This document shows positions 53,807-61,496 of a DNA stretch of 64,000 nt, one piece after another. Below the pieces are notes generated by a model. The model had not been told where the DNA came from. It saw only the letters and a list, made by a program, of their open reading frames with translations, and ran no database searches. How positions within the stretch are numbered: the stretch's first letter is position 1; every line of letters begins with the position of its first letter. A program made the position numbers and the translations under genes. The stretch lies in contig CALJIF010000049.1 in NCBI GenBank assembly GCA_937974275.1, positions 3,129-67,128 of the forward strand, given 5' to 3'. The DNA is from an uncultured Flavobacteriales bacterium. GTDB taxonomy: Bacteria; Bacteroidota; Bacteroidia; Palsa-965.

Positions 53807-55029
53807 AGAAAATATTACACCTGATCCTGCTCTTCAATATTACGATTTGCGCCACTGCACAATCGGACACCTCATTGATAAATCGAATAAAACCGGATAG
53901 CAGCAAGTTAAACATGAATATGGATGCGGTTTACAACAGACCATTTTTACAAGTCGGAAAAGTCCCTGTTTCATTGGGTGGATATGTTGAAGCAAACAGT
54001 AGTTATTTTCAGACTGATGGAGTTACTGAAGGATTGTCCTTTCAATTGCCCCGTCTTACCATCTTTGTGGCTTCCTCAATAAAAAACAGGATTAAATTTC
54101 TTTCTGAAATTGAATTGGAAGAAGGCGGTCGTGAAATCAACATTGAGTTCGCTTCAATGGATATTCAATTACATCCGTTATTGAATTTGAGGGGCGGTGT
54201 AATAATGAATCCCATTGGATCATTCAATCAAAACCATGATGGCCCGAAATGGGAATTTATCAGTAGACCAATATCCGCAACAACCATCATTCCATCAACA
54301 TGGAGTAATGTTGGTTTCGGTCTATTTGGAAAATATGCGCGTAATAATCTTGTTTGGGCATACGAACTTTATTTGACCAATGGATTTGATGATAAAATCA
54401 TTTCAAATTCTGAAAACAAAACCTGGCTTGCAGCAAGCAAAGTAAATTCAGAACGATTTGAAGAATCCTTTAACGGTGTACCGCTTGTTACCGCAAAAAC
54501 AGCTTTCCGCCATCGTAAAATTGGCGAAATCGGTTTTTCGTGGATGGGAGGAGTCTATAATAAATTTCAAGAAGATGGTTTGGAACTTGATTCAAGAAGA
54601 AGAGTTGATTTATTCGCAATTGATTTTAATACAACCATTCCAAAAATTAAAACTTACATAAATGCGGAATGGGTATGGGCAAGCATAAATGTACCTGAAA
54701 CATACACGCAGCAATACGGCAACACACAGCAAGGCGGATTTATTGATATCGTTCAACCCATTTTCAAAAGAACCATGTTTGGTTGGGAAAACAGCACGAT
54801 AAATCTTGCTTTCAGAACTGAATACGCAGATTATAACATCGGGAGGTTTACTGAAACAGGTGGAAATATATTTGATCATATTTTTGCAATTGTTCCTGGC
54901 ATTAGTTTCCGTCCATCTCCACAAACGGTGATTCGGGCAAACTACAGATATCATTGGGAACGCGATTTATTAGGTAATCCGGCTGCAAGAACAGCAGGTT
55001 TTCAGTTTGGATTTTCTACATATTTCTAA
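53803..55029 (+). CDS. Porin-like outer-membrane beta-barrel (phosphate-selective porin OprO/P-like)
   Basis: 408 residues with a signal peptide (MKKILHLILLFNITICATAQ). Beta-strands alternate throughout, with GGYVEANSSYFQTDGVTEG, FLSEIELEEGGREINIEFA, RGGVIMNPIGSFNQNHDGP and a terminal aromatic (FQFGFSTYF). The layout resembles OprO/P-like or DUF-type porins. It is translationally coupled to the Rieske gene and may pass a metal complex or electron acceptor through the outer membrane; the substrate is not shown by sequence. Confidence 0.75.
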   Translation: MKKILHLILLFNITICATAQSDTSLINRIKPDSSKLNMNMDAVYNRPFLQVGKVPVSLGGYVEANSSYFQTDGVTEGLSFQLPRLTIFVASSIKNRIKFLSEIELEEGGREINIEFASMDIQLHPLLNLRGGVIMNPIGSFNQNHDGPKWEFISRPISATTIIPSTWSNVGFGLFGKYARNNLVWAYELYLTNGFDDKIISNSENKTWLAASKVNSERFEESFNGVPLVTAKTAFRHRKIGEIGFSWMGGVYNKFQEDGLELDSRRRVDLFAIDFNTTIPKIKTYINAEWVWASINVPETYTQQYGNTQQGGFIDIVQPIFKRTMFGWENSTINLAFRTEYADYNIGRFTETGGNIFDHIFAIVPGISFRPSPQTVIRANYRYHWERDLLGNPAARTAGFQFGFSTYF

Positions 55030-55040
55030 AAACGTAAAAT

Positions 55041-55122
55041 TATTGCATAGGTATCACAATCCTATCACATCAAATCACATGATATTGCATACTTATCACA
55101 CTCATATTGCACCCATATCATA
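55041..55122. repeat. Three 18-bp direct repeats (TATTGCAtayyTATCACA-type)
   Basis: Copies at 55041-55058, 55083-55100 and 55105-55122: TATTGCATAGGTATCACA, TATTGCATACTTATCACA and TATTGCACCCATATCATA. Extra partial units (CCTATCACAT, AATCACAT) lie between. Spacings are 42 and 22 bases (about 4 and 2 helical turns). Confidence 0.65.
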
Positions 55123-55462
55123 TTCCATTTCCATCGCTTCGCTGAAATTCTAATCTGACATTTCACGACAACTGCCAACAAAAATCCGCATCGATTGGCA
55201 TCAAAAAACATTTACTGGAAAGCAAATTAAGCCCTTAGTATAGGTTTGTGCCGTATTCAGGGTAAAAGCCTTGTACTGGCCTGAAATCGGGGGATTTTGG
55301 CTTCGTATGTGACTTTATTCTGAAACAAGCAAGTCTGATTTACAAATAAATCTGCCGTTTTCGGCTGTATTTCAATGATTTACCATTGGAAAACGGGTGC
55401 GTATTGCACAGTAATTGATGAACTTAAAGCCAAAGGCGCGCGGGTAAAAAACCGCTTACAAA
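55123..55462. other. Non-coding stretch between repeats and recombinase genes
   Basis: About 340 bases of mixed sequence. I see one weak hairpin (GCGGGTAAAAAACCGC, about 55439-55454) and a 52-aa open frame (55375-55533) overlapping the next gene in another frame. Nothing else can be supported. Confidence 0.4.
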
Positions 55463-55690
55463 ATGGAAGAAAAACCCATCACGACAAAAGAGAAAGTAAA
55501 ACAAATGAAAGGTTGGGAAAACATGCCGGATGAATTAGCGGAGCAGATCGCAACAACTGTGAGAAAGTTAGCACGACTTTTTTACATCACGATTGCGCGT
55601 GAAATGTCATTGGCTGAATTTCCTGTAAAAGAAGAAGGAACTGTAATTCCTCTTCATCTTGAAAAAACGGAAACCAAAAAAGCAGCATGA
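55463..55690 (+). CDS. Small hypothetical protein (75 aa) upstream of recombinase
   Basis: Charged, mostly helical and soluble (MEEKPITTKEKVKQMKGWEN, then a MPDELAEQIATTVRKLARLFYITIAREMS helix and a Lys/Glu/Thr tail). It is read in the same direction as the serine recombinase and 78 bases before it. No family recognised; a recombination directionality factor is a plausible guess only from position and size. Confidence 0.5.
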   Translation: MEEKPITTKEKVKQMKGWENMPDELAEQIATTVRKLARLFYITIAREMSLAEFPVKEEGTVIPLHLEKTETKKAA

Positions 55691-55768
55691 AATAGCAGCG
55701 CACAAAAATTTCAAATCAAAAATGCGATGTGTATTCCATGTGGCCTTTGAAAAACAAATTGTGAACAC

Positions 55769-57367
55769 ATGAATGAATTAGAAATTTTTAATCAATTTGG
55801 GAAAGGAGAATTAATCAAAGCAGCGCGAACTGGAAATTGTGTCATCTACACTCGCGTTTCAACAAAGGAACAAGCAGACAACAACATGAGTCTTACGACT
55901 CAGAAAAAAGCGTGCATCAACTTCGCAGAAAAAAATAAGTTTTCCATCTTGGGGGAGTTTGGAGGAACTTATGAAAGCGCGAAGAATGATGAGCGTAAAG
56001 AATTCAACAGGATGCTTTCCTTCGTGAAGAAGAGTAAAGAGAAGATTTCATATATCATAGTTTACAGCGTTGATAGATTTTCCCGATCCGGAGCAAATGC
56101 TATTTATATAAAAGAGCAACTCCGGAATCAAGGAATTCATATCGTAGCGGTAACTCAACCTACCGATTCAGAAAGTGCGAGTGGAAGTTTGCAACAAAAC
56201 ATCCAGTTCATATTTTCTGAATACGATAATCAGGTGCGTAGAGAAAAATGTATTGCAGGAACGCGTGAAGCATTATTGCGCGGAGAATGGATTCAAGCAA
56301 CTCCTTGGGGTTATGATAGTGTGCGCGTAAATAATAAGCGCATAATGACCATCAATAAAAAAGGGGAAATTTTACGAAAAGCATTTGAATGGAAAGCGCA
56401 AGGTGTAACCTCAACTGAAATTCAGGAACGCATGGCGAAGCTTGGTGCGAAAATTCCAAAGCAAACTTTATCACATGCGTTGCACAATCCTTTTTATTGC
56501 GGGCTAATGTCACATAATGCATTAGAAGGTAAAGTTGTTCAGGGAACACATCCACCTCTTATATCTAAAGAATTATTTCTTCAGGTGCATGGCATTATGA
56601 CTAAGGATCGCTCCGGTGGTTACAAATGCAAAATGGAAAACGAAGCGATTCCGCTGAAGAATTTCTTGCGCTGTGACCATTGCGGTTGTCGTGTACCGGG
56701 CTATATAGTAAAGAAGAAAAACTTGTGGTATTATAAATGCCGAACCAAGGGATGTGGCAATAATGTGAGCGCAAAAAAGCTGCACGAGCGATTCAAAAAT
56801 GTCCTCGAAGGATTCGCTATTTCAAGCGACCAATGGGAACAACTTGTTGGGGATGAATTCAAGGGAATTTACCGCAAATTGAACGCGGAAAAGGAAAACG
56901 AAGCAAGCATTTTAAGAAGGCGCATTTCGGAGGTTCAGGTGAAACTAGATCGCTTGGAAGAACGCTTCGTAATGGAGGAAATTTCAGCCGAACAATACGC
57001 CAAATTTCAGGTAAAATTGAAGGAGGAAAAGGCCGGAATCGAGAAAGAATTACAAACTTCGGCACAGACGGTGTCGAACCTCGAAATTGCGGTAAAAAAT
57101 CTTACAAATTTTGCGCGAAACATCAGTGTTTATTGGGGTTCTGCGGGATACTACGAAAAAGTGCAGTTGCAATATTTGATGTTTCCTGAAGGAATTTCGT
57201 ATTCGAAAAAAACTGACGAGTGTCGAACCAAGCAAATTGATCCTGCGCTTCTCACAATCGCCCTGTTATCACAGAGTTTGGGAAACAAAAAAGTCGGAAT
57301 CCCTGATTTAAAAATCAGTTATTCCGACTTGGTACCCAGAGCCGGAGTCGAACCGGCATGGAAGTGA
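55769..57367 (+). CDS. Large serine recombinase / resolvase-family integrase
   Basis: 532 residues. Catalytic domain about 22-165 with nucleophile Ser31 in YTRVSTKEQ, plus VDRFSRSG and the hinge FSEYDNQVRREK. The Recombinase domain is about 170-290, a zinc ribbon CDHCGCRVPGY..CRTKGCG about 305-335, and a coiled coil (about 370-450) is typical of large serine integrases. The final 25 or so codons (from VGIPDLKISYSDL on, ending VPRAGVEPAWK) are read from the tRNA-Leu terminator hairpin and the antisense of the tRNA body; the stop is at 57365-57367. The true pre-integration C-terminus was therefore probably different. Confidence 0.88.
   Translation: MNELEIFNQFGKGELIKAARTGNCVIYTRVSTKEQADNNMSLTTQKKACINFAEKNKFSILGEFGGTYESAKNDERKEFNRMLSFVKKSKEKISYIIVYSVDRFSRSGANAIYIKEQLRNQGIHIVAVTQPTDSESASGSLQQNIQFIFSEYDNQVRREKCIAGTREALLRGEWIQATPWGYDSVRVNNKRIMTINKKGEILRKAFEWKAQGVTSTEIQERMAKLGAKIPKQTLSHALHNPFYCGLMSHNALEGKVVQGTHPPLISKELFLQVHGIMTKDRSGGYKCKMENEAIPLKNFLRCDHCGCRVPGYIVKKKNLWYYKCRTKGCGNNVSAKKLHERFKNVLEGFAISSDQWEQLVGDEFKGIYRKLNAEKENEASILRRRISEVQVKLDRLEERFVMEEISAEQYAKFQVKLKEEKAGIEKELQTSAQTVSNLEIAVKNLTNFARNISVYWGSAGYYEKVQLQYLMFPEGISYSKKTDECRTKQIDPALLTIALLSQSLGNKKVGIPDLKISYSDLVPRAGVEPAWK
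57291..57330 (-). terminator. Terminator hairpin of tRNA-Leu, inside recombinase 3' codons
   Basis: 40-base palindrome: AAGTCGGAAT (57291-57300) / ATTCCGACTT (57321-57330) with an inner CTGATTT/AAATCAG pair. On the minus strand it follows directly after the tRNA CCA end and is followed by TTTTTTG, a Rho-independent terminator. Confidence 0.8.
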
Positions 57368-57416
57368 ATCCACTGGTGTTTGAGACCAGCGCGTCTACCG
57401 ATTCCGCCATCTGGGC
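57330..57416 (-). tRNA. tRNA-Leu (anticodon CAA)
   Basis: The minus strand folds as a class II tRNA. The acceptor GCCCAGA/TCTGGGT is followed by discriminator A and an encoded CCA. The anticodon arm is CTGGT-CTCAAAC-ACCAG (anticodon CAA), with an extended variable arm TGGATTCACTTCCA and T arm GCCGG-TTCGACT-CCGGC. It decodes UUG. The serine recombinase stop codon lies within its variable arm on the other strand. Confidence 0.95.
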
Positions 57417-57506
57417 ATTTCGGTACGGGGATGCGAAAATAAGTATTGTTTTTGAATTCCGGCAAAAAATTGAAAATGCTTGCCGTATAACCTGTTTTTC
57501 ACGTAG

Positions 57507-58127
57507 TTACAAAAAGAACCACAGGAAGAATAAGAACATAATCACCCAAACCACATCCAGAAAATGCCAATAACGGGCCAACATGCGAATGCGCACACGC
57601 TCTACGGGATCGGTATAATAAATTACTGCTTTCACCGCATCCTGACGCACATGCACCAGCTTAAACATGGCCATAAACAGAAAACCCAAACCTACCGCCA
57701 AATGCAACACGTGCAATCCGGATAACACAAACAGAAATGCACCGGCTGCTGTTGTGTGCGTGCTGCCTCCCGCTCCCACTTCGTACAAGGTTATTCCGGA
57801 TGTCCATAACTGATTCCAACCGATAAATTGTGTGACAGAAAACGCAGCACCGATGCCGGCTGTAAGCAATAAATTATTCATCAATTGTTCGCCGTTGTCT
57901 ACATCAAAGCCTTTGTACGCGCGCTCTACCGTATAACTTCCGGCAATAATAATAAGAGTGCTTAAGAAAAATATGCGCGGGAATTCACGATGACTCAACT
58001 CGCGCTCCGGATGCGATAACGCAAACAACACCAACAAGGTGACGAACAACATGGTGACTCCGCCTAAACCAAAGTTGACCAAATTGACTAACGGATGCTT
58101 CCGTCCTTGTTTCTCGAGTACTTGCAT
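57507..58127 (-). CDS. Cytochrome c oxidase subunit III (haem-copper oxidase)
   Basis: 206-residue membrane protein with five helices, the short form of COX3. Visible segments are NFGLGGVTMLFVTLLVLFAL (about 17-36), the ILFFLSTLIII-like second helix, AGAFLFVLSGLHVLHLAVGLGFLFMAMF with the conserved His, and ARYWHFLDVVWVIMFLFFLWFF at the end. It stabilises the aerobic terminal oxidase. No other oxidase subunit lies nearby in this window, so this copy is isolated here. Confidence 0.9.
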   Translation of the reverse strand: MQVLEKQGRKHPLVNLVNFGLGGVTMLFVTLLVLFALSHPERELSHREFPRIFFLSTLIIIAGSYTVERAYKGFDVDNGEQLMNNLLLTAGIGAAFSVTQFIGWNQLWTSGITLYEVGAGGSTHTTAAGAFLFVLSGLHVLHLAVGLGFLFMAMFKLVHVRQDAVKAVIYYTDPVERVRIRMLARYWHFLDVVWVIMFLFFLWFFL

Positions 58128-58620
58128 GTGAGGATGATGTTCGCCTATAGAACAACGAAGTGCAAATATAGTTCACCGATCAAAATTTTTCTTGACCCTA
58201 CATTATGCTCCAAATTTGACTAATACTGCGGTTGCCGGCAATGTTTCAGCAATTTCCGAACGAAGTTAATCTCGCATGAATAAATAATTCTATTGTTCCA
58301 AATACCCGGGATAGCCTACGATTTCATCCGACGACGGGGCAATTTCTTCTACATTTTCTGACCGAAAAGAAGTTATGGACCAAAGCTGCGGCGAATCTGT
58401 TGCGCATTCCGCAAAACTGAACACCCAAAGCTATAAACAACTGTTTTTCAATTAAATAGACCAGATCACTACTATTGTCCTTTCGCCAAAGCGAATATGA
58501 TTACACGCGCCTTTTGAGAAAGATGGGATATATTGTGGCGGTGTTAGCCGAAAAACAGCTATTCTTTGGCGGTTAAATCGCGGAAATACTTACCTTTGCA
58601 GCCCTTCAACACACAATACC
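58128..58620. other. 493-base intergenic region with candidate prs promoter
   Basis: No open frame with coding character is seen. Near its right end TACCTTTG (58591-58598) matches the Bacteroidota -7 box TAnnTTTG, with TTTG at 58565-58568 upstream (22-base spacer, slightly long). This would transcribe prs from about 20 bases before its GTG. The left part may carry the COX3 promoter; nothing else recognised. Confidence 0.45.
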
Positions 58621-59553
58621 GTGTCTGCACAAGTAAAAATATTTTCCGGCACTGCCTCCAATTACATTGGAGAAAAAATCGCTGCTGCGTATGGTCAGCC
58701 TTTAGGTAAACTTACTGTAAGTCGTTTCAGCGATGGAGAATTTCAAACTTCTTTAGAAGAAACGGTGCGTGGATCAACGGTGTTTTTAATTCAAAGTACT
58801 TTTCCTCCAACGGACAATTTATTTGAATTGTTGTTGATGGTAGATGCTGCGAAACGCGCATCAGCAAAGGAAATTATTGCAGTAATTCCATATTACGGGT
58901 TTGCTCGTCAGGATCGGAAAGATCAACCGCGTGTTGCGATTGGTTCAAAACTGGTAGCTGATATGTTGGCTGCTGCAGGAGTAAATCGTATTGTAACGAT
59001 GGACTTGCATGCTGATCAAATACAGGGATTCTTCAACGTTCCGGTAGATCATTTGTATGCATCAACCATGTTCATTCCGTATATCGAAAGTTTGCAATTG
59101 CCGAATTTAACGATGGCAGCTCCTGACATGGGCGGATCAAAACGTGCGAACGCGTATGCGAAACATTTGAAAAGCGAGATTGTGATTTGTTATAAGCAGC
59201 GTTCAAAAGCGAACGTGGTAGATAGCATGACTGCAATCGGAGAAATTGAAGGAAGAAATATTGTGTTGATAGATGACATCGTGGACACCGGCGGGACTTT
59301 GTGCAAAGCTGCAGATATGATGATGGATCGAGGTGCTGCAAGCGTGCGCGCATTGATTACACATCCTGTATTGTCCGGCAAAGCGTACGACATCATCGAA
59401 CAATCGAGAATTACCGAGTTAATTGTAACGGACACGATTCCGTTGAAACGCGAAAGCCCGAAAATTAAAGTGCTTTCCGTAGCTAACATGTTTGCAGATG
59501 TATTCCACCGCGTGGTGAATTACGAATCCATCAGCAATCACTTTATCATGTAA
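58621..59553 (+). CDS. prs: Ribose-phosphate pyrophosphokinase (PRPP synthetase)
   Basis: Makes PRPP from ribose-5-phosphate and ATP for nucleotide, histidine and tryptophan synthesis. It starts at GTG (MSAQVKIFSGTASNYIGEKIA). The signature FPPTDNLFELLLMVDAAKRASA and the flexible-loop YYGFARQDRKDQPR (about 92-105) are present. The PRPP-binding motif VLIDDIVDTGGTL (about 215-227) is also present. 310 residues is full length. It precedes rplY by 33 bases and is probably co-transcribed with rplY and pth. Confidence 0.97.
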   Translation: MSAQVKIFSGTASNYIGEKIAAAYGQPLGKLTVSRFSDGEFQTSLEETVRGSTVFLIQSTFPPTDNLFELLLMVDAAKRASAKEIIAVIPYYGFARQDRKDQPRVAIGSKLVADMLAAAGVNRIVTMDLHADQIQGFFNVPVDHLYASTMFIPYIESLQLPNLTMAAPDMGGSKRANAYAKHLKSEIVICYKQRSKANVVDSMTAIGEIEGRNIVLIDDIVDTGGTLCKAADMMMDRGAASVRALITHPVLSGKAYDIIEQSRITELIVTDTIPLKRESPKIKVLSVANMFADVFHRVVNYESISNHFIM

Positions 59554-59586
59554 TTTTTTAATTAATAACCAATAAACAATCACAAC

Positions 59587-60171
59587 ATGAAATCAGTAGC
59601 AATGAGCGGCTCGCGTCGTGCGAGCGTAGGGAAAAAAGATGCTGCAGAAATCCGCAGAAGCGGTAACGTTCCTTGTGTGTTGTACGGTGGTTCTGATCAG
59701 GTGGCTTTTCAATTAGGCCATCAGGCGTTGGAAGGGTTGATCAACAGCCCTGAAGTACGCACAGTTGATCTGGACATCGACGGCAACAAGTACACCGCTA
59801 TCGTACAGGATTACCAAACGCATCCGGTTACTGACCAATTTGTTCACGTGGATTTTTTACAAATCCTTCCGGGCAAAGCGGTTACTTTAAGCCTTCCTGT
59901 AAAATTCGTAGGTAACTCTGCAGGTGTTAAAGCCGGTGGTAAGTTGATCAAGAAGCAGCGTAAACTTAAAGTTCGCGGCATGTTGGACAAGATGCCTGAC
60001 ATGATCACGATCGACATCGAAAACCTGAACATCGGTCAGGCTATTCGCGTTGCCGATATGAGCATCGACGGCTTGACGTTCCTGGATAACAAGAACGTTA
60101 CTATCGTTACTATTCAAACTACGCGTAACGTAGCAACCCCTGCTGAAGAAGCTAAGGCTGCTAAAAAATAA
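59587..60171 (+). CDS. rplY: 50S ribosomal protein L25/general stress protein Ctc
   Basis: 5S rRNA-binding ribosomal protein with the longer Ctc-type form (194 residues). The N-terminal L25 domain reads MSGSRRASVGKKDAAEIRRSGNVPCVLYGG, and the second beta-domain (about 95-180, LPVKFVGNSAGVKAGGKLIKKQRKLKVRG) is typical of TL5/CTC proteins. The Ala/Lys-rich tail is normal. It sits between prs and pth in a conserved order. Confidence 0.95.
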   Translation: MKSVAMSGSRRASVGKKDAAEIRRSGNVPCVLYGGSDQVAFQLGHQALEGLINSPEVRTVDLDIDGNKYTAIVQDYQTHPVTDQFVHVDFLQILPGKAVTLSLPVKFVGNSAGVKAGGKLIKKQRKLKVRGMLDKMPDMITIDIENLNIGQAIRVADMSIDGLTFLDNKNVTIVTIQTTRNVATPAEEAKAAKK

Positions 60172-60180
60172 TTCGAGCAC

Positions 60181-60744
60181 GTGAAATACCTGATCGCAGG
60201 ACTGGGTAATATCGGCGATGAATACGCCGGCACACGACATAATATCGGATTTGAAGTACTGGATGCTCTTGCGAGGGCATCCAGTCTTATTTTCCGGCAG
60301 GATCGTCATGCATTTGTTACGGAATACAAATTCAAAGGACGAACCTTTATTTTAATTAAGCCTACCACATACATGAACCTGAGCGGTAAAGCGGTTCAAT
60401 ATTGGTTGCAGGCAGAAAAAATTCCCGTTTCAAATTTGCTCGTCATCACCGACGACATTGCTTTACCATTCGGCACCATTCGCATTAAGCCAAAAGGCAG
60501 TGATGGTGGGCACAACGGATTATCTCATATTCAACAAACTTTGCAAACCGCGGAATACGCACGATTACGCTTTGGCGTAGGGAACGATTTCCCGAAAGGT
60601 CGGCAAGCAGAATATGTATTAGGCAAATGGAGTAGCGACGAACAAAAGTTGTTACCCGAACGATTGGACAAATGCGTTGAAGCCGTTAAAGCTTTCGGAA
60701 CTATCGGTCTTGCATTTACCATGAATCAATTCAACGGCAAATAA
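60181..60744 (+). CDS. pth: Peptidyl-tRNA hydrolase
   Basis: Releases tRNA from stalled peptidyl-tRNAs. It starts at GTG 9 bases after the rplY stop (MKYLIAGLGNIGDEYAGTRHNIGFEVLDAL). The catalytic His is in TRHNIGF (His about 20), with Asn10 in LGN, Asp in DDIALPFGTIRIKPKGSDGGHNGL, and Asn in YMNLSG. 187 residues is full length. Confidence 0.96.
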   Translation: MKYLIAGLGNIGDEYAGTRHNIGFEVLDALARASSLIFRQDRHAFVTEYKFKGRTFILIKPTTYMNLSGKAVQYWLQAEKIPVSNLLVITDDIALPFGTIRIKPKGSDGGHNGLSHIQQTLQTAEYARLRFGVGNDFPKGRQAEYVLGKWSSDEQKLLPERLDKCVEAVKAFGTIGLAFTMNQFNGK

Positions 60745-60797
60745 TAATTAGCCGTTAACCAACGTTTTATCCCTGAATTCTTATATTTACCTGCATA

Positions 60798-60819
60798 ACA
60801 CCTGACCTGTTACAGGTGT
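60798..60819. promoter_or_regulatory. Inverted repeat in the 5' leader of the FHA operon
   Basis: ACACCTG (60798-60804) / CAGGTGT (60813-60819) with an 8-base spacer and no T run after it, 29 bases before the FHA ATG. An AT-rich TATATTTA element lies just upstream (about 60782-60789). It could be an operator or a leader hairpin. Confidence 0.4.
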
Positions 60820-60848
60820 GTAAACCCTAACTCAAACAAGAATCAGTT

Positions 60849-61496
60849 ATGAAAGGTTTTAAGCGTTGCAACAACGGTCACTTCTATAAAGAATCGTTGG
60901 AAGAATGTCCGTATTGTCCAAAGTCTGCGTCCGGCTCTGAAGGCGGCAACATGGACAAGACTATGATCAGCGGTAATTTTGAAAATACTCAAGGCGGACT
61001 CGATGCTGCGAAGACCCAGATATTCGGTGGACACGGCCCTACAGTTACACCGGACAAAACACAAATTTCAGGTGCCAATCCAAGCACACCTGCAACACCT
61101 GCAAAAGATCTTAACCGCACTTTTATTCAAGGCGTAGAGATTGACGAAACAGGAAATACCATTGCTGAAAATCCTCGTGCAACACGCATGATTACCGGCT
61201 GGTTGATATCGTACACCATTGATCCGATGGGCGTGGATTTCCGCATTTATGAAGGAAATAACAGCATCGGTCGCGATCCGGGCAATTCCATTGTGATCAC
61301 GAATGATGTTGCCGTGTCCGGAAAGCACGTTACCATTTTGTGCAAGAAAGGCAAGTTTTTCATCAAGGACGAAATGGCTGCTAACGGCACATTCCTGAAT
61401 AACGAAGAATTAGAAGTAGGTAAACCGTACGACTTGAACGACGGCGACACGATTAAAGTAGCCAATACCACGTTTAAGTTTAAAAGCGCACAATAA
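60849..61496 (+). CDS. FHA-domain protein with N-terminal zinc ribbon
   Basis: 215 residues. The N-terminal ribbon is CNNGHFYKESLEECPYC (about 8-24). A linker with repeated DKTxISG/DAAKTQIF-type phospho-acceptor-like Thr motifs (about 38-90) follows, then the C-terminal FHA domain (about 115-215) with NNSIGRDPGNSIVI, SGKHVTI and ANGTFLNNEEL. FHA domains bind phosphothreonine. The linker TxI motifs are plausible substrates of an associated kinase. It overlaps the next gene as TAATG. Confidence 0.85.
   Translation: MKGFKRCNNGHFYKESLEECPYCPKSASGSEGGNMDKTMISGNFENTQGGLDAAKTQIFGGHGPTVTPDKTQISGANPSTPATPAKDLNRTFIQGVEIDETGNTIAENPRATRMITGWLISYTIDPMGVDFRIYEGNNSIGRDPGNSIVITNDVAVSGKHVTILCKKGKFFIKDEMAANGTFLNNEELEVGKPYDLNDGDTIKVANTTFKFKSAQ

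Larger units (their letters stand above)
31424..57330. mobile_element. Putative genomic island carrying defence, metal-resistance and redox operons, with serine recombinase at a tRNA-Leu
   Basis: Accessory genes fill this stretch between conserved core genes (dCMP deaminase on the left, tRNA-Leu and cytochrome oxidase III on the right). A large serine recombinase lies at the right end and reads into the tRNA-Leu gene. Inverted repeats of similar geometry occur at both ends (10-bp arms with 18-20-base spacers). Left-half genes are visibly A+T-rich. The left boundary is not proven, and no long flanking direct repeat was found. Confidence 0.5.

Noticed and set aside
55375..55533. 52-aa open frame (MIYHWKTGAYCTVIDELKAK...) before the 75-aa gene
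   Set aside because: Overlaps the better supported 75-aa gene in another frame and its C-terminal half has no coding character; only the first 30 residues look plausible.
31424..57330. Direct-repeat copy of the tRNA-Leu 3' end at the left island boundary
   Set aside because: I searched the left gap (31424-31703) by eye and found no copy of the tRNA end or its terminator, so no att duplication is claimed.
57336..57367. RAGVEPA-type C-terminal sequence as a real conserved domain of the recombinase
   Set aside because: This motif is the well-known product of reading a tRNA gene as protein; here it comes from tRNA-Leu antisense.
58128..58620. A degraded gene in the 493-base gap upstream of prs
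   Set aside because: No frame shows residual homology or coding bias that I can recognise.
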